DNA of 64,000 nucleotides, taken from NCBI RefSeq assembly GCF_002095315.1, contig NZ_MLFN01000017.1:1-64000 (forward strand), given 5' to 3'. The notes beneath the pieces were generated by a model that was not told the origin of the DNA, made no database searches, and saw only the letters and a program-made list of their open reading frames with translations. Each line of letters starts with the position of its first letter. Within the stretch, counting starts at the first letter, position 1. Shown piece by piece: positions 19,381-28,391 of the stretch. This DNA is from Pantoea conspicua. GTDB lineage: Bacteria > Pseudomonadota > Gammaproteobacteria > Enterobacterales > Enterobacteriaceae. The translations under genes and the position numbers were made by a program.

Positions 19381-20334
19381 ATGTATACCAAAATTATCGG
19401 TACGGGCAGTTATCTGCCTAGCCAGGTTCGCACCAATGCCGATCTGGAAAAAATGGTGGAGACGTCGGACGAGTGGATTGTCACCCGCACCGGCATCCGT
19501 GAGCGCCGTATTGCTGCGCCTGACGAGACGGTCGCCACCATGGGATTCAGCGCGGCTCAACGCGCCCTCGAAATGGCCGGCGTTGAGGCGAACGATGTTG
19601 GGCTGATTATTGTCGCCACAACCTCTTCCAGTCATGCCTTCCCCAGCTCCGCCTGTATGATCCAGCAAATGCTGGAGATCAAAGATTGCGCGGCGTTTGA
19701 CCTTGCCGCCGCCTGTGCGGGCTTTACTTACGCGCTGAGCGTGGCCGATCAGTACATCAAAAATGGTGCGGTGAAGCATGCGCTGGTGATCGGGGCTGAC
19801 GTGCTGGCGCGCGCGCTCGATCCCGAAGATCGTGGCACCATCATTCTGTTTGGTGATGGCGCAGGTGCGGTAGTGCTTGGCCCGAGTGAAGAGCAGGGAA
19901 TTATTTCCACCCATTTGCACGCCGATGGTCGTTATGCTCAGCTGCTGACGCTGCCTTATCAGGATCGTGCCCATCAGGATAAACCTGCCTACGTGACAAT
20001 GGCTGGCAACGAAGTGTTCAAAGTGGCGGTCACCGAGCTGGCGCACATCGTTGATGAAACCCTGCAGGCGAACAACCTCGACCGTGAAATGCTCGACTGG
20101 CTGGTGCCACATCAGGCCAACCTGCGCATTATCAGCGCGACGGCGAAAAAACTGGGGATGACCATGGATAAAGTGGTGGTCACCCTGGATCGCCACGGCA
20201 ATACCTCTGCCGCATCGGTGCCAAGCGCACTGGATGAAGCGGTCCGTGATGGCCGCATCAAACCCGGACACCTTATTTTGCTGGAAGCCTTTGGTGGTGG
20301 ATTCACCTGGGGTTCTGCACTGGTTCGCTTTTGA
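19381..20334 (+). CDS. fabH: 3-oxoacyl-ACP synthase III FabH
   Basis: Starts fatty-acid synthesis by condensing acetyl-CoA with malonyl-ACP. The 317-residue thiolase-fold protein has the Cys-His-Asn triad visible: Cys112 in DLAAACAGF, His in DWLVPHQAN (about residue 244) and Asn in RHGNTSAAS (about residue 274). The N-terminus [15 protein letters not shown] is typical. It begins immediately after the plsX stop. Length equals E. coli FabH. Confidence 0.97.
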   Translation: MYTKIIGTGSYLPSQVRTNADLEKMVETSDEWIVTRTGIRERRIAAPDETVATMGFSAAQRALEMAGVEANDVGLIIVATTSSSHAFPSSACMIQQMLEIKDCAAFDLAAACAGFTYALSVADQYIKNGAVKHALVIGADVLARALDPEDRGTIILFGDGAGAVVLGPSEEQGIISTHLHADGRYAQLLTLPYQDRAHQDKPAYVTMAGNEVFKVAVTELAHIVDETLQANNLDREMLDWLVPHQANLRIISATAKKLGMTMDKVVVTLDRHGNTSAASVPSALDEAVRDGRIKPGHLILLEAFGGGFTWGSALVRF

Positions 20335-20350
20335 TTGACAGGAACATAAG

Positions 20351-21283
20351 ATGACGCAATTTGCTTTTGTTTTCCCAGGCCAGGGTTCACAGACGGTCGG
20401 TATGCTGGCAGATCTAGCCGCTGCTTATCCGCAGGTGGAAGAGACTTTCCGCGAAGCTTCTGCGGCACTGGGATATGACTTATGGCAGTTAGTCAGCCAG
20501 GGGCCGGCTGAAGAGTTGAATAAAACGTGGCAAACCCAGCCTGCGTTGTTAGCCGCTTCGGTTGCTATCTATCGCGTCTGGCAGCAGCAGGGCGGTGAAC
20601 AGCCGTCAATGATGGCCGGCCACAGCCTGGGTGAATATTCCGCGCTGGTGTGTGCGGGTGTGCTCGATTTTGCCGATGCGATCAAGCTGGTTGAACTGCG
20701 TGGCAAACTGATGCAGGAAGCGGTGCCGGAAGGCACCGGCGCGATGCAGGCGATTATCGGCCTGGATGACGCGTCAATCCGTAAAGCCTGTGAAGAGAGT
20801 GCACAAGGTCAGGTGGTTTCGCCGGTTAACTTTAACTCGCCAGGCCAGGTGGTCATCGCCGGCAACAAAGAAGCGGTAGAACGTGCGGGTGCGGCCTGTA
20901 AGGCTGCCGGTGCTAAACGTGCGCTGCCGTTACCGGTCAGCGTCCCTTCACACTGCGCGCTGATGAAGCCTGCAGCCGACAAACTGGCCGTTGCGCTGGA
21001 GTCCATCACCTTCAATACGCCTGCCGTACCGGTGATCAATAACGTCGATGTGAAAGCGGAAACTGACGCTGGCGCGATTCGTCATGCGCTGGTGCGCCAG
21101 CTTTACAGCCCGGTTCGCTGGACTGAAAGCGTGGAAGCGATGGCGGCCCAGGGCGTGACCCAACTGCTGGAGATCGGCCCTGGCAAGGTGCTGACCGGTC
21201 TGACCAAACGCATTGTGGATAGCCTGACAGCGGCTGCCGTCAACGACAGTGCATCACTGACGGCTGCACTCGGAAAGGAATAA
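20351..21283 (+). CDS. fabD: Malonyl-CoA:ACP transacylase FabD
   Basis: Transfers malonyl from CoA to ACP; essential. The 310-residue product shows FVFPGQGSQTVGML at the N-terminus, the nucleophile Ser92 in AGHSLGEYSALV, the Arg of LVELRGKLMQ and the His of SVPSHCALM (about residue 201). The GAGP-like LLEIGPGKVLTGL lies near the C-terminus. Between fabH and fabG with short spacers, as in E. coli. Confidence 0.97.
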   Translation: MTQFAFVFPGQGSQTVGMLADLAAAYPQVEETFREASAALGYDLWQLVSQGPAEELNKTWQTQPALLAASVAIYRVWQQQGGEQPSMMAGHSLGEYSALVCAGVLDFADAIKLVELRGKLMQEAVPEGTGAMQAIIGLDDASIRKACEESAQGQVVSPVNFNSPGQVVIAGNKEAVERAGAACKAAGAKRALPLPVSVPSHCALMKPAADKLAVALESITFNTPAVPVINNVDVKAETDAGAIRHALVRQLYSPVRWTESVEAMAAQGVTQLLEIGPGKVLTGLTKRIVDSLTAAAVNDSASLTAALGKE

Positions 21284-21293
21284 GAGGAAAATC

Positions 21294-22028
21294 ATGAGCT
21301 TTGAAGGTAAAGTTGCGCTGGTTACCGGCGCGAGTCGCGGCATTGGTCGTGCGATTGCAGAGACGCTGGCGGCAAAAGGCGCTAAAGTGGTAGGCACCGC
21401 GACCAGCCAGAGTGGCGCCGACGCCATCAGTGCTTACCTTGGCGACAAGGGCAAAGGCCTGTTACTCAATGTGACTGACGCTGCATCGATCGAGACTGTT
21501 TTAGAGAATATTCGCGCAGAATTTGGCGAAGTGGATATTTTAGTCAATAATGCAGGCATTACGCGTGATAATCTTCTCATGCGCATGAAAGACGATGAGT
21601 GGCAGGATATCCTCGATACCAACCTCACTTCTGTCTTCCGCCTTTCTAAGGCGGTATTGCGTGCCATGATGAAAAAGCGCGTGGGCCGTATCATCACCAT
21701 CGGTTCCGTTGTTGGAACCATGGGTAACGCGGGCCAGGCAAACTACGCGGCAGCAAAAGCGGGTTTAATTGGCTTTAGCAAATCACTGGCGCGCGAAATC
21801 GCGTCACGTGGCATTACCGTCAACGTCGTGGCTCCAGGTTTTATTGAGACAGACATGACGCGGGCACTGAACGAAGATCAACGTTCCGGAATTTTGGCGG
21901 AAGTCCCTGCGGGTCGTTTAGGCGAAGCGCAGGAAATCGCCAATGCCGTGGCATTCTTAGCCTCTGACGAAGCAGCCTACATCACAGGTGAAACGCTGCA
22001 CGTCAATGGCGGCATGTACATGGTCTGA
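21294..22028 (+). CDS. fabG: 3-oxoacyl-ACP reductase FabG
   Basis: NADPH-dependent short-chain reductase of the fatty-acid elongation cycle; essential. The 244-residue product has the Rossmann motif [14 protein letters not shown] (about residues 9-22), [14 protein letters not shown], and the Ser-Tyr-Lys catalytic set with YAAAKAG at Tyr151. It ends [15 protein letters not shown]. Length is identical to the E. coli enzyme. Confidence 0.97.
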   Translation: MSFEGKVALVTGASRGIGRAIAETLAAKGAKVVGTATSQSGADAISAYLGDKGKGLLLNVTDAASIETVLENIRAEFGEVDILVNNAGITRDNLLMRMKDDEWQDILDTNLTSVFRLSKAVLRAMMKKRVGRIITIGSVVGTMGNAGQANYAAAKAGLIGFSKSLAREIASRGITVNVVAPGFIETDMTRALNEDQRSGILAEVPAGRLGEAQEIANAVAFLASDEAAYITGETLHVNGGMYMV

Positions 22029-22052
22029 TAAATCACGAAATCATTTGCATTA

Positions 22053-22072
22053 TTTGCGGTTAAAACCGCAAA
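22053..22072. repeat. Perfect inverted repeat between fabG and acpP
   Basis: TTTGCGGTT, spacer AA, AACCGCAAA: perfect 9-bp arms 25 bases after the fabG stop. No T-run follows, so it is not an obvious terminator. It could be an operator or a small RNA hairpin that protects the fabG mRNA 3' end. Confidence 0.7.
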
Positions 22073-22109
22073 ATAGCGTAAAATCGTGGTTCGACCAGCC
22101 GGGATTTTG

Positions 22110-22137
22110 TTGCATCTTTTTCACCATTTTATACACT
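22110..22137 (+). promoter_or_regulatory. Probable acpP promoter
   Basis: TTGCAT, 16 bases, TACACT (overlapping TATACA), about 45 bp before the acpP start. A dedicated strong promoter is expected because ACP is among the most abundant cell proteins. Confidence 0.55.
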
Positions 22138-22182
22138 ACGAAAACCATCGCGAAAGCGAGTTTTGATAGGAAATTAAATAGT

Positions 22183-22419
22183 ATGAGCGATATCGAACAA
22201 CGCGTTAAGAAAATCATCAGTGAGCAGCTGGGTGTGAAAGAGGAAGAAGTGACCAACTCTGCATCTTTCGTAGAAGACCTGGGTGCCGATTCTCTTGATA
22301 CCGTTGAGCTGGTAATGGCTCTGGAAGAAGAGTTTGATACTGAAATTCCAGACGAAGAAGCTGAGAAAATCACTACCGTTCAGGCAGCGATCGACTACAT
22401 CAATAGCCACAAAGGCTAA
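22183..22419 (+). CDS. acpP: Acyl carrier protein
   Basis: Carries growing acyl chains on a 4'-phosphopantetheine. It is 78 residues and highly acidic, with the attachment Ser in [20 protein letters not shown] (Ser37 counting Met). The sequence is almost identical to E. coli ACP. I chose the ATG at 22183 ([10 protein letters not shown]); a longer in-frame extension overlaps fabG and the promoter and is not real. It is followed by an intrinsic terminator that probably reduces read-through into fabF. Confidence 0.98.
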   Translation: MSDIEQRVKKIISEQLGVKEEEVTNSASFVEDLGADSLDTVELVMALEEEFDTEIPDEEAEKITTVQAAIDYINSHKG

Positions 22420-22429
22420 TGAATATCTT

Positions 22430-22457
22430 CAGGCGGTCGCTCGACCGCCTGATTTTT
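22430..22457 (+). terminator. Intrinsic terminator after acpP
   Basis: CAGGCGGTCG, loop CT, CGACCGCCTG, then a short T-run. A 10-bp perfect stem 10 bases after the acpP stop and about 50 bases before fabF. Likely a partial terminator that sets the acpP:fabF ratio. Confidence 0.8.
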
Positions 22458-22504
22458 ATGTTTGTCCCACATAGTTCCCTATTTCCCCTCCCTGGAGGAC
22501 GAAC

Positions 22505-23746
22505 GTGTCTAAGCGTCGTGTAGTTGTGACCGGTCTTGGCATGTTGTCTCCTGTCGGCAATACCGTAGAGTCTACCTGGAGTGCTCTCCTTGCCGGTCAG
22601 AGCGGCATTAACCTGATCGACCATTTTGATACCAGTGCGTATGCAACACGTTTTGCAGGTCTGGTAAGAGGTTTTAATTGTGATGACTACATCTCGCGCA
22701 AAGATCAGCGCAAGATGGATGACTTCATCCAATACGGCATCGTTGCCGGTATGCAGGCGATGCAGGACAGCGGTCTGGTTGTGACCGACGAAAATGCAGG
22801 CCGCATGGGCGCAGCGATTGGTTCCGGCATCGGTGGTTTAGGTCTGATTGAAGATAATCATACTTCACTGGTCAACGGCGGTCCGCGTAAAATCAGCCCG
22901 TTTTTTGTGCCTTCAACCATCGTCAACATGGTGGCGGGTCATCTTACCATCATGTATGGCCTGAAAGGCCCCAGCATCTCTATTGCCACTGCCTGTACTT
23001 CTGGCGTGCATAACATTGGTCATGCGGCCCGTATCATCGCCTATGACGATGCTGATGTGATGCTGGCGGGTGGTGCTGAAAAAGCCAGTACGCCGTTAGG
23101 TGTGGGCGGATTCGGGGCTGCGCGTGCGCTCTCAACCCGTAACGATAACCCACAGGCAGCCAGCCGCCCCTGGGATAAAGATCGTGACGGTTTCGTACTG
23201 GGTGACGGTGCCGGTATTGTGGTACTCGAAGAGTACGAACATGCTAAGAAACGCGGCGCAAAAATCTATGCGGAAATTGTCGGCTTTGGTATGAGCAGCG
23301 ATGCCTATCATATGACGTCGCCGCCGGAAGATGGCTCGGGTGCAGCAGCAGCGATGATCAATGCGCTGCGTGATGCTCAGCTGACGCCAGAGCAGATCGG
23401 CTATGTCAACGCGCACGGCACCTCGACGCCAGCGGGTGACAAAGCGGAAACACGGGCAGTGAAATCGGTGTTCGGGGCAGCAGCCAGTACGGTAATGGTG
23501 AGCTCAACCAAATCGATGACCGGGCATCTGCTGGGTGCCGCCGGCGCAGTGGAATCGATCTACTCGATTCTGGCGCTGCGTGACCAGGCTGTACCGCCTA
23601 CCATTAACCTCGACAACCCGGATGAAGGCTGCGATCTCGACTTCGTGCCGCATACTGCGCGTCAGGTTTCCGGCCTGGAGTACACCTTGTGTAACTCCTT
23701 TGGCTTCGGTGGTACCAACGGTTCATTGATTTTCCGTAAAGTATAA
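22505..23746 (+). CDS. fabF: 3-oxoacyl-ACP synthase II FabF
   Basis: Condensing enzyme of elongation, involved in temperature control of membrane unsaturation. The 413-residue product has Cys in TACTSGVHN (about residue 163), the two His of [11 protein letters not shown] (about 303) and [12 protein letters not shown] (about 340), and ends [17 protein letters not shown]. It starts at GTG with GGAGGACGAAC upstream. Same size as E. coli FabF. Confidence 0.97.
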   Translation: MSKRRVVVTGLGMLSPVGNTVESTWSALLAGQSGINLIDHFDTSAYATRFAGLVRGFNCDDYISRKDQRKMDDFIQYGIVAGMQAMQDSGLVVTDENAGRMGAAIGSGIGGLGLIEDNHTSLVNGGPRKISPFFVPSTIVNMVAGHLTIMYGLKGPSISIATACTSGVHNIGHAARIIAYDDADVMLAGGAEKASTPLGVGGFGAARALSTRNDNPQAASRPWDKDRDGFVLGDGAGIVVLEEYEHAKKRGAKIYAEIVGFGMSSDAYHMTSPPEDGSGAAAAMINALRDAQLTPEQIGYVNAHGTSTPAGDKAETRAVKSVFGAAASTVMVSSTKSMTGHLLGAAGAVESIYSILALRDQAVPPTINLDNPDEGCDLDFVPHTARQVSGLEYTLCNSFGFGGTNGSLIFRKV

Positions 23747-23764
23747 TCGTTTCAGATTGCTGAA

Positions 23765-23791
23765 AAGGCCCGCAATGCGGGCCTTTTTTTT
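23765..23791 (+). terminator. Intrinsic terminator after fabF
   Basis: AAGGCCCGC, loop AAT, GCGGGCCTT with a following run of T residues; 18 bp beyond the fabF stop. Confidence 0.9.
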
Positions 23792-23849
23792 ATCCTGATT
23801 ATCCCTCAGCCCTGGCTTCGGCCAGTCACGGCCGCGACAGGAGAAAACC

Positions 23850-24665
23850 ATGTGGATTAACGGCATCGAACAATCAACGCTGGCGGCCAGCGATCGTGGA
23901 TTACAGTTTGGCGATGGCTGCTTTACCACCGCAGCGGTGCAGCACGGCAAAATCCTGTTACTGGAACGTCATATGCAACGTCTCAGGGAGAGCTGCGCGC
24001 GGCTGTTGATCGGCGGTATCGACTGGCTGCAGCTGGAAAATGAGATGCGTCAGGCCGCGCAGCAGCAGACGCAGGCGGTGTTGAAAGTGATCCTCAGCGC
24101 CGGCAGCGGCGGGCGCGGTTACAGCCGGAAAGGGGGTGGTGAACCGACGCGCATCGTCTCTCTGGCACCCTGGCCGCAACACTATGCGGATTTACAGCAG
24201 CTGGGCGTCTCGCTGGCTATCAGCCCGATTCGGCTGGCGCGCAATCCGCAGTTTGCCGGGCTGAAGCATCTCAACCGGCTGGAGCAGGTGATGATTCGCA
24301 CTCATCTTGACCAGACGGACGCCGACGAAGCGCTGGTGCTTGACACTGAAGGTTGGGTGGTGGAATGCTGTGCGGCCAATTTATTCTGGCGACAGGGCGC
24401 GGAGATTTTTACCCCGGACCTGCGCTGGGCGGGCGTCGATGGCATTATGCGGCGTAGTCTGATGGCGCAGCTTGCAGCAGCAGGGCAGGCTTGCCGGATT
24501 GTTCAGTGTGAGCCTGACGCGTTGCTGGCTGCCGATGAAATCGTGGTATGTAACGCCCTGATGCCGGTTCTGCCGGTACGACAGCTGGAGTCGGTGAACT
24601 TTACTGAACGTACGCTGTTTAAGCAGTTGTACGCAAGCTGTAAAAAGATAATGGATGCATCATGA
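23850..24665 (+). CDS. pabC: Aminodeoxychorismate lyase PabC
   Basis: PLP enzyme releasing pyruvate from 4-amino-4-deoxychorismate to give p-aminobenzoate for folate. The 271-residue class IV aminotransferase-fold protein has SDRGLQFGDGCFTT near residues 15-28, the PLP Lys in GLKHLNRLEQVM (about residues 139-150), and the phosphate-binding DEALVLDTEGWVVECCAANLF region. A GGAG site precedes the ATG. Its TGA overlaps the mltG ATG (ATGA-type coupling). Confidence 0.94.
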   Translation: MWINGIEQSTLAASDRGLQFGDGCFTTAAVQHGKILLLERHMQRLRESCARLLIGGIDWLQLENEMRQAAQQQTQAVLKVILSAGSGGRGYSRKGGGEPTRIVSLAPWPQHYADLQQLGVSLAISPIRLARNPQFAGLKHLNRLEQVMIRTHLDQTDADEALVLDTEGWVVECCAANLFWRQGAEIFTPDLRWAGVDGIMRRSLMAQLAAAGQACRIVQCEPDALLAADEIVVCNALMPVLPVRQLESVNFTERTLFKQLYASCKKIMDAS

Positions 24666-25680
24666 GCCGAAGTAAAAAATTCTCGCCAGCCTGCTGGCGA
24701 TAGTGGGTGTCGCGGCTGCCTTGAGTTACTGGCAGATAAAACAGTTCGCGTCTACCCCGTTAACCCTTCATCAGGAAACGATCTACACGCTGCCTGCCGG
24801 TACCGGCCGGGTAGCGCTGGAAGCCCAGTTAGAAAGTCAGAACATTATTCCGCACAGCTTCTGGTTTGGCGCGTTACTGAAGGTTGAGCCGGAACTGGCA
24901 ACCTTCAAGGCCGGTACCTACCGACTGGCGCCGACCATGACGGTGCGTTCGCTGCTGCAGCTGCTGGCCAGTGGTAAAGAGGCGCAATTTCCGTTGCGCT
25001 TTGTCGAGGGCCAGCGCCTGACTGAGTGGCTGAGCGAGCTGCGTAAGGCGCCCTATATCCGTCATACGCTGAAAGACGATCAGTTTGCTACGCTTGCCAG
25101 CGAACTGAAGGTTGAACCGCAGCAGCTGGAAGGCAACTTCTTCCCGGACACCTATCTCTATACCGCCAACACCAGCGATCTGGCAATTCTGCAGCGCGCC
25201 CATGAGCGGATGAAGAAAACCATCGATCAGGTCTGGCAGGAAAGAGCGGATAATCTGCCCTATAAAACGCCGCAGGATCTGGTGACGATGGCCTCGATCA
25301 TTGAAAAAGAGACCGCCGTCAGTGAAGAGCGCGCCCGTGTCGCTTCGGTGTTTATCAACCGACTGCGTACTGGTATGCGACTGCAAACCGATCCTACGGT
25401 GATTTATGGCATGGGCCAGGCCTACAACGGCACCCTGACGCGTAAAGATCTGGAGACGGCAACCGATTACAATACCTATATGATTAATGGTCTGCCGCCA
25501 GGGCCAATTGCGATGCCGGGCAAAGCGTCGTTACAAGCGGCGGCCCATCCGGAAAAGAGTCATTATCTCTATTTTGTGGCGGACGGGAAGGGCGGCCATA
25601 CCTTTACCACCAATCTGGCCAGCCATAACCGGGCGGTGCAGGTTTACCGGCAAACGCTGAAGGAAAAAAATGAACAGTAA
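24663..25680 (+). CDS. mltG: Endolytic murein transglycosylase MltG, N-terminal frameshift
   Basis: Inner-membrane lytic transglycosylase thought to terminate glycan polymerisation. From 24703 onward the frame is intact and shows the YceG domain, with the catalytic Glu in [17 protein letters not shown] and [19 protein letters not shown]. The expected start, ATG at 24663 overlapping the pabC stop, reads MSRSKK and then leaves frame at a run of six A (24674-24679), stopping after 13 codons. One more A would give [20 protein letters not shown], a textbook membrane anchor, joined to the rest. As written the only in-frame start is an internal GTG at 24703 (325 residues), which lacks the basic anchor flank. 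Confidence 0.88.
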
Positions 25681-26305
25681 GTTTATCGTCATTGAGGGCC
25701 TGGAAGGCGCCGGTAAAACTACCGCGCGCGAGGCGATTGTCGCCACGCTGCGCGAACGCGGGATTGAAGATATGGTCTTCACCCGTGAACCCGGTGGGAC
25801 ACCGCTGGCGGAGCAGCTGCGGCTACTGGTCAAGCAGGGCATTGAGGGCGAGCAGGTTACCGATAAAGCGGAGTTGCTGATGCTCTATGCAGCGCGTGTG
25901 CAGCTGGTTGAAACGGTAATCAAACCGGCGCTGGCCCGTGGTGCCTGGGTGATTGGCGATCGTCACGATCTCTCTTCACAGGCTTACCAGGGGGGCGGGC
26001 GCGGGCTTGACAGCGAACTGATGCGTACCCTGCGCGATGCGGTGCTGGGCGATTTTCGCCCCGATCTGACGCTCTATCTTGATGTCACGCCAGATATCGG
26101 TCTGCAACGCGCCCGGGCGCGCGGCGCGCTGGACCGTATTGAACAGGAATCGCTGCGCTTTTTTGAACGTACCCGGGCGCGCTATCTGGCGCTGGCGGCA
26201 GAAGATCCTACTATTCTGACCATTGATGCAACCCAGTCGCTGCAGCAAGTGACAGCGTCACTTCAGGCCGCTCTCAAGGGCTGGCTGGCGGAGCAGGCGA
26301 GATGA
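25670..26305 (+). CDS. tmk: Thymidylate kinase
   Basis: Phosphorylates dTMP to dTDP; essential. The 211-residue product has the P-loop [13 protein letters not shown] (about residues 8-20), the nucleotide-binding [30 protein letters not shown] (about residues 95-110) and the LID-region [12 protein letters not shown]. The start overlaps the mltG end by 11 bases and the stop overlaps holB by four. Confidence 0.96.
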   Translation: MNSKFIVIEGLEGAGKTTAREAIVATLRERGIEDMVFTREPGGTPLAEQLRLLVKQGIEGEQVTDKAELLMLYAARVQLVETVIKPALARGAWVIGDRHDLSSQAYQGGGRGLDSELMRTLRDAVLGDFRPDLTLYLDVTPDIGLQRARARGALDRIEQESLRFFERTRARYLALAAEDPTILTIDATQSLQQVTASLQAALKGWLAEQAR

Positions 26306-27291
26306 ACTGGTATCCGTGGCTGAATCAGCCCTACCGCCAGCTGATTGCTCAGCACCAGGAGGGTCGCGGTCACCATGCGCTGTTAATTCAGGCGATGGCC
26401 GGAATGGGCGATGAAGCGCTGGTATGGGGCGTAAGCCGCTGGCTGATGTGCCAGCAGCCTGACGGACTGAAAAGTTGTGGTCAGTGCCACGGTTGTCAGC
26501 TGATGCAGGCTAACACCCATCCGGACTGGTATCGGCTGGAAGCGGAGAAAGGCAAAAATACCCTGGGCATCGATGCGGTGCGGCAGGTCACGGAAAAAAT
26601 GTACCATTTTGGTCAGCAGGGCGGTGCCAAAGTCGTCTGGCTGCCCGACGCGGCTCAGCTCTCTGAGGCGGCCGCCAATGCCCTGCTGAAAACGCTGGAA
26701 GAGCCGCCTGCCAATAGCTGGTTCTTTCTCAGCAGCCGCGATCCTTCGCGTCTGCTGGCGACGCTGCGCAGTCGCTGCATGACGCTGAATCTGTCGCCGC
26801 CGGACGAAGGGCAGAGCCTGCACTGGCTGAAAAAGCAGTCAGATCAGGATGAAGCGATGCTGGTGACGGCGCTGCGCCTCAGTGCCGGTGCGCCTGAAGC
26901 GGCGCTTAATCTGCTGTCAGCAGGCCCATGGCAGGCGCGACAGAAACTGTGCGATGCGCTGCCCGCGGCACTGCAACAGGATATTCTGCACCTGTTGCCG
27001 GCACTCAACGCCGACGACGCGGCGGTGCGTATTGGCTGGCTGCTCTCTCTGCTGCTGGATGCGATGAAATGGCAGCAGAATGCCGGTCAGTGGCTGAGTA
27101 ACGTTGACCGTCAGGACGTGGTGGTGCTGCTGGCCGAACACTTTACCTCTACTGCGCTTAACAGCAGCGCGCAGGGCTGGATGCGCTGTCGCGAGCAGTT
27201 GTTGCACGTGGCAGCGGTTAACCGCGAATTATTGCTGACTGACCAGCTGCTGAGCTGGGCTGATAACATGAAGCCAGCGCTGATCGGCTAA
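26302..27291 (+). CDS. holB: DNA polymerase III subunit delta'
   Basis: Clamp-loader subunit; essential. The 329-residue product has the N-terminal [12 protein letters not shown], a zinc-module Cys cluster in [16 protein letters not shown] (about residues 50-65), and an AAA+-like region with [18 protein letters not shown] and RSRCMTL (sensor Arg region). As expected for delta', a canonical Walker A motif is missing. Overlaps tmk by four bases. Confidence 0.95.
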   Translation: MNWYPWLNQPYRQLIAQHQEGRGHHALLIQAMAGMGDEALVWGVSRWLMCQQPDGLKSCGQCHGCQLMQANTHPDWYRLEAEKGKNTLGIDAVRQVTEKMYHFGQQGGAKVVWLPDAAQLSEAAANALLKTLEEPPANSWFFLSSRDPSRLLATLRSRCMTLNLSPPDEGQSLHWLKKQSDQDEAMLVTALRLSAGAPEAALNLLSAGPWQARQKLCDALPAALQQDILHLLPALNADDAAVRIGWLLSLLLDAMKWQQNAGQWLSNVDRQDVVVLLAEHFTSTALNSSAQGWMRCREQLLHVAAVNRELLLTDQLLSWADNMKPALIG

Positions 27292-27309
27292 CCCTTTTTG
27301 AGAGTAACT

Positions 27310-28101
27310 ATGTTTATTGTTGATTCCCATTGCCATCTTGATGGTCTGGATTATGAGAAAAACCATCGCGATCTTGATGATGTGATTGCCAAAGCCGCGG
27401 CGCGCGATGTGAAATTTATGCTGGCAATCGCCACCACGCTGCCCGGATTTCATACCCTGAAAGCGCTGGTTGGCGATCGCACCAATATTGCGCTCTCCTG
27501 CGGTGTACATCCGCTCAATCAGGAGGAGGCCTATGACGTTGATGAATTCCGCCGTCTGGCCGCCGACCCACAGGTGGTGGCGCTGGGCGAAACCGGGCTG
27601 GATTATTACTACCAGCAGGAGACCAAAGCACAACAGCAGGCTTCTTTCCGCGAGCATATCCGCACCGGCATTGCCCTGAATAAACCGATCATTGTGCATA
27701 CCCGTGATGCGCGTGAAGACACGCTGGCGATACTGCGTGAGGAGCAGGTTGAACGTTGTGGCGGTGTACTGCACTGCTTCACTGAGGATCAGCCTACCGC
27801 AGCTAAACTGCTGGATATGGGATTCTATATTTCGTTCTCCGGCATCGTCACCTTCCGTAATGCGGAGCAACTGCGGGAAGCGGCGCGTTACGTTCCGCTG
27901 GATCGTATGCTGGTTGAAACCGATTCGCCTTATCTGGCGCCGGTCCCCTACCGCGGCAAAGAGAATCAGCCTGCTTATACCCGTGATGTGGCAGATTATC
28001 TGGCGGTGCTGAAAGGCGTGGATATCGACACGCTGGCAGCTACCACGACCCGTAACTTTTCTGAGCTGTTTCATATTCCGATGAGTCGGCTGGGTATCTG
28101 A
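27310..28101 (+). CDS. ycfH: TatD-family metal-dependent hydrolase YcfH
   Basis: Amidohydrolase-superfamily metalloenzyme, probably a nuclease; its physiological role in this subgroup is unsettled. The 263-residue product shows the metal ligands in DSHCHLDGLDY, GETGLDYYY, VHTRDARED, LHCFTED and VETDSPYLAP. The start at 27310 (MFIVDSHCHLDG) matches the family; an in-frame upstream extension adds four residues. Last gene of the pabC-mltG-tmk-holB-ycfH run, followed by a terminator and the ptsG control region. Confidence 0.95.
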   Translation: MFIVDSHCHLDGLDYEKNHRDLDDVIAKAAARDVKFMLAIATTLPGFHTLKALVGDRTNIALSCGVHPLNQEEAYDVDEFRRLAADPQVVALGETGLDYYYQQETKAQQQASFREHIRTGIALNKPIIVHTRDAREDTLAILREEQVERCGGVLHCFTEDQPTAAKLLDMGFYISFSGIVTFRNAEQLREAARYVPLDRMLVETDSPYLAPVPYRGKENQPAYTRDVADYLAVLKGVDIDTLAATTTRNFSELFHIPMSRLGI

Positions 28102-28149
28102 TTCGACTGTTTATTTCAGACTGTGTAATTAATCTGTAATCTGCGCATA

Positions 28150-28182
28150 TGGCCTTGTTTTCGCAACAAGGCCAGCGTTTTA
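28150..28182 (+). terminator. Intrinsic terminator after ycfH
   Basis: TGGCCTTGTT, five-base loop, AACAAGGCCA: a perfect 10-bp stem followed by GCGTTTTATT. It separates ycfH from the ptsG promoter region. Confidence 0.75.
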
Positions 28183-28245
28183 TTGCCGATAATTCGTGCG
28201 GGTCAGTAAGATATTTCGTAATGTGCACGGCTGAGATTGCCGAAA

Positions 28246-28261
28246 CGTGATAACCATCAAA
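28246..28261 (+). promoter_or_regulatory. Probable CRP site of ptsG
   Basis: CGTGATAACCATCAAA fits TGTGA-N6-TCACA at most positions. From memory the E. coli ptsG CRP site (CGTGATAGCCGTCAAA) is almost the same sequence in the same position relative to the Mlc operator. Confidence 0.65.
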
Positions 28262-28275
28262 GTAACAAACAGCGA

Positions 28276-28299
28276 ATTATTTTACCCTTCGTAATAAAT
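28276..28299 (+). promoter_or_regulatory. Mlc operator of ptsG
   Basis: The arms ATTATTTTAC and GTAATAAAT around four central bases match the Mlc operator at the E. coli ptsG promoter (from memory). Mlc represses ptsG when glucose is absent. Confidence 0.8.
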
Positions 28300-28370
28300 C
28301 AAAAGGCGGATACCGCCAACCGGTAAAGAATCCTCCCTCTTTACCACGCGCACTGCGCGAAACATGCACT

Positions 28371-28383
28371 CATACTCAGGAGC
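28371..28383 (+). promoter_or_regulatory. SgrS small-RNA pairing site in the ptsG leader
   Basis: CATACTCAGGAGC just upstream of the ptsG ATG is the conserved stretch, including the Shine-Dalgarno sequence, that pairs with SgrS in E. coli during glucose-phosphate stress. Its retention suggests that SgrS control also works here. Confidence 0.7.
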
Positions 28384-28391
28384 TTTACGCT

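Noticed and set aside
21988-22182. N-terminal extension of acpP reading back into fabG
   Set aside because: Crosses the acpP promoter and palindrome; ACP is invariably about 78 residues and starts MS(D/T)IE.
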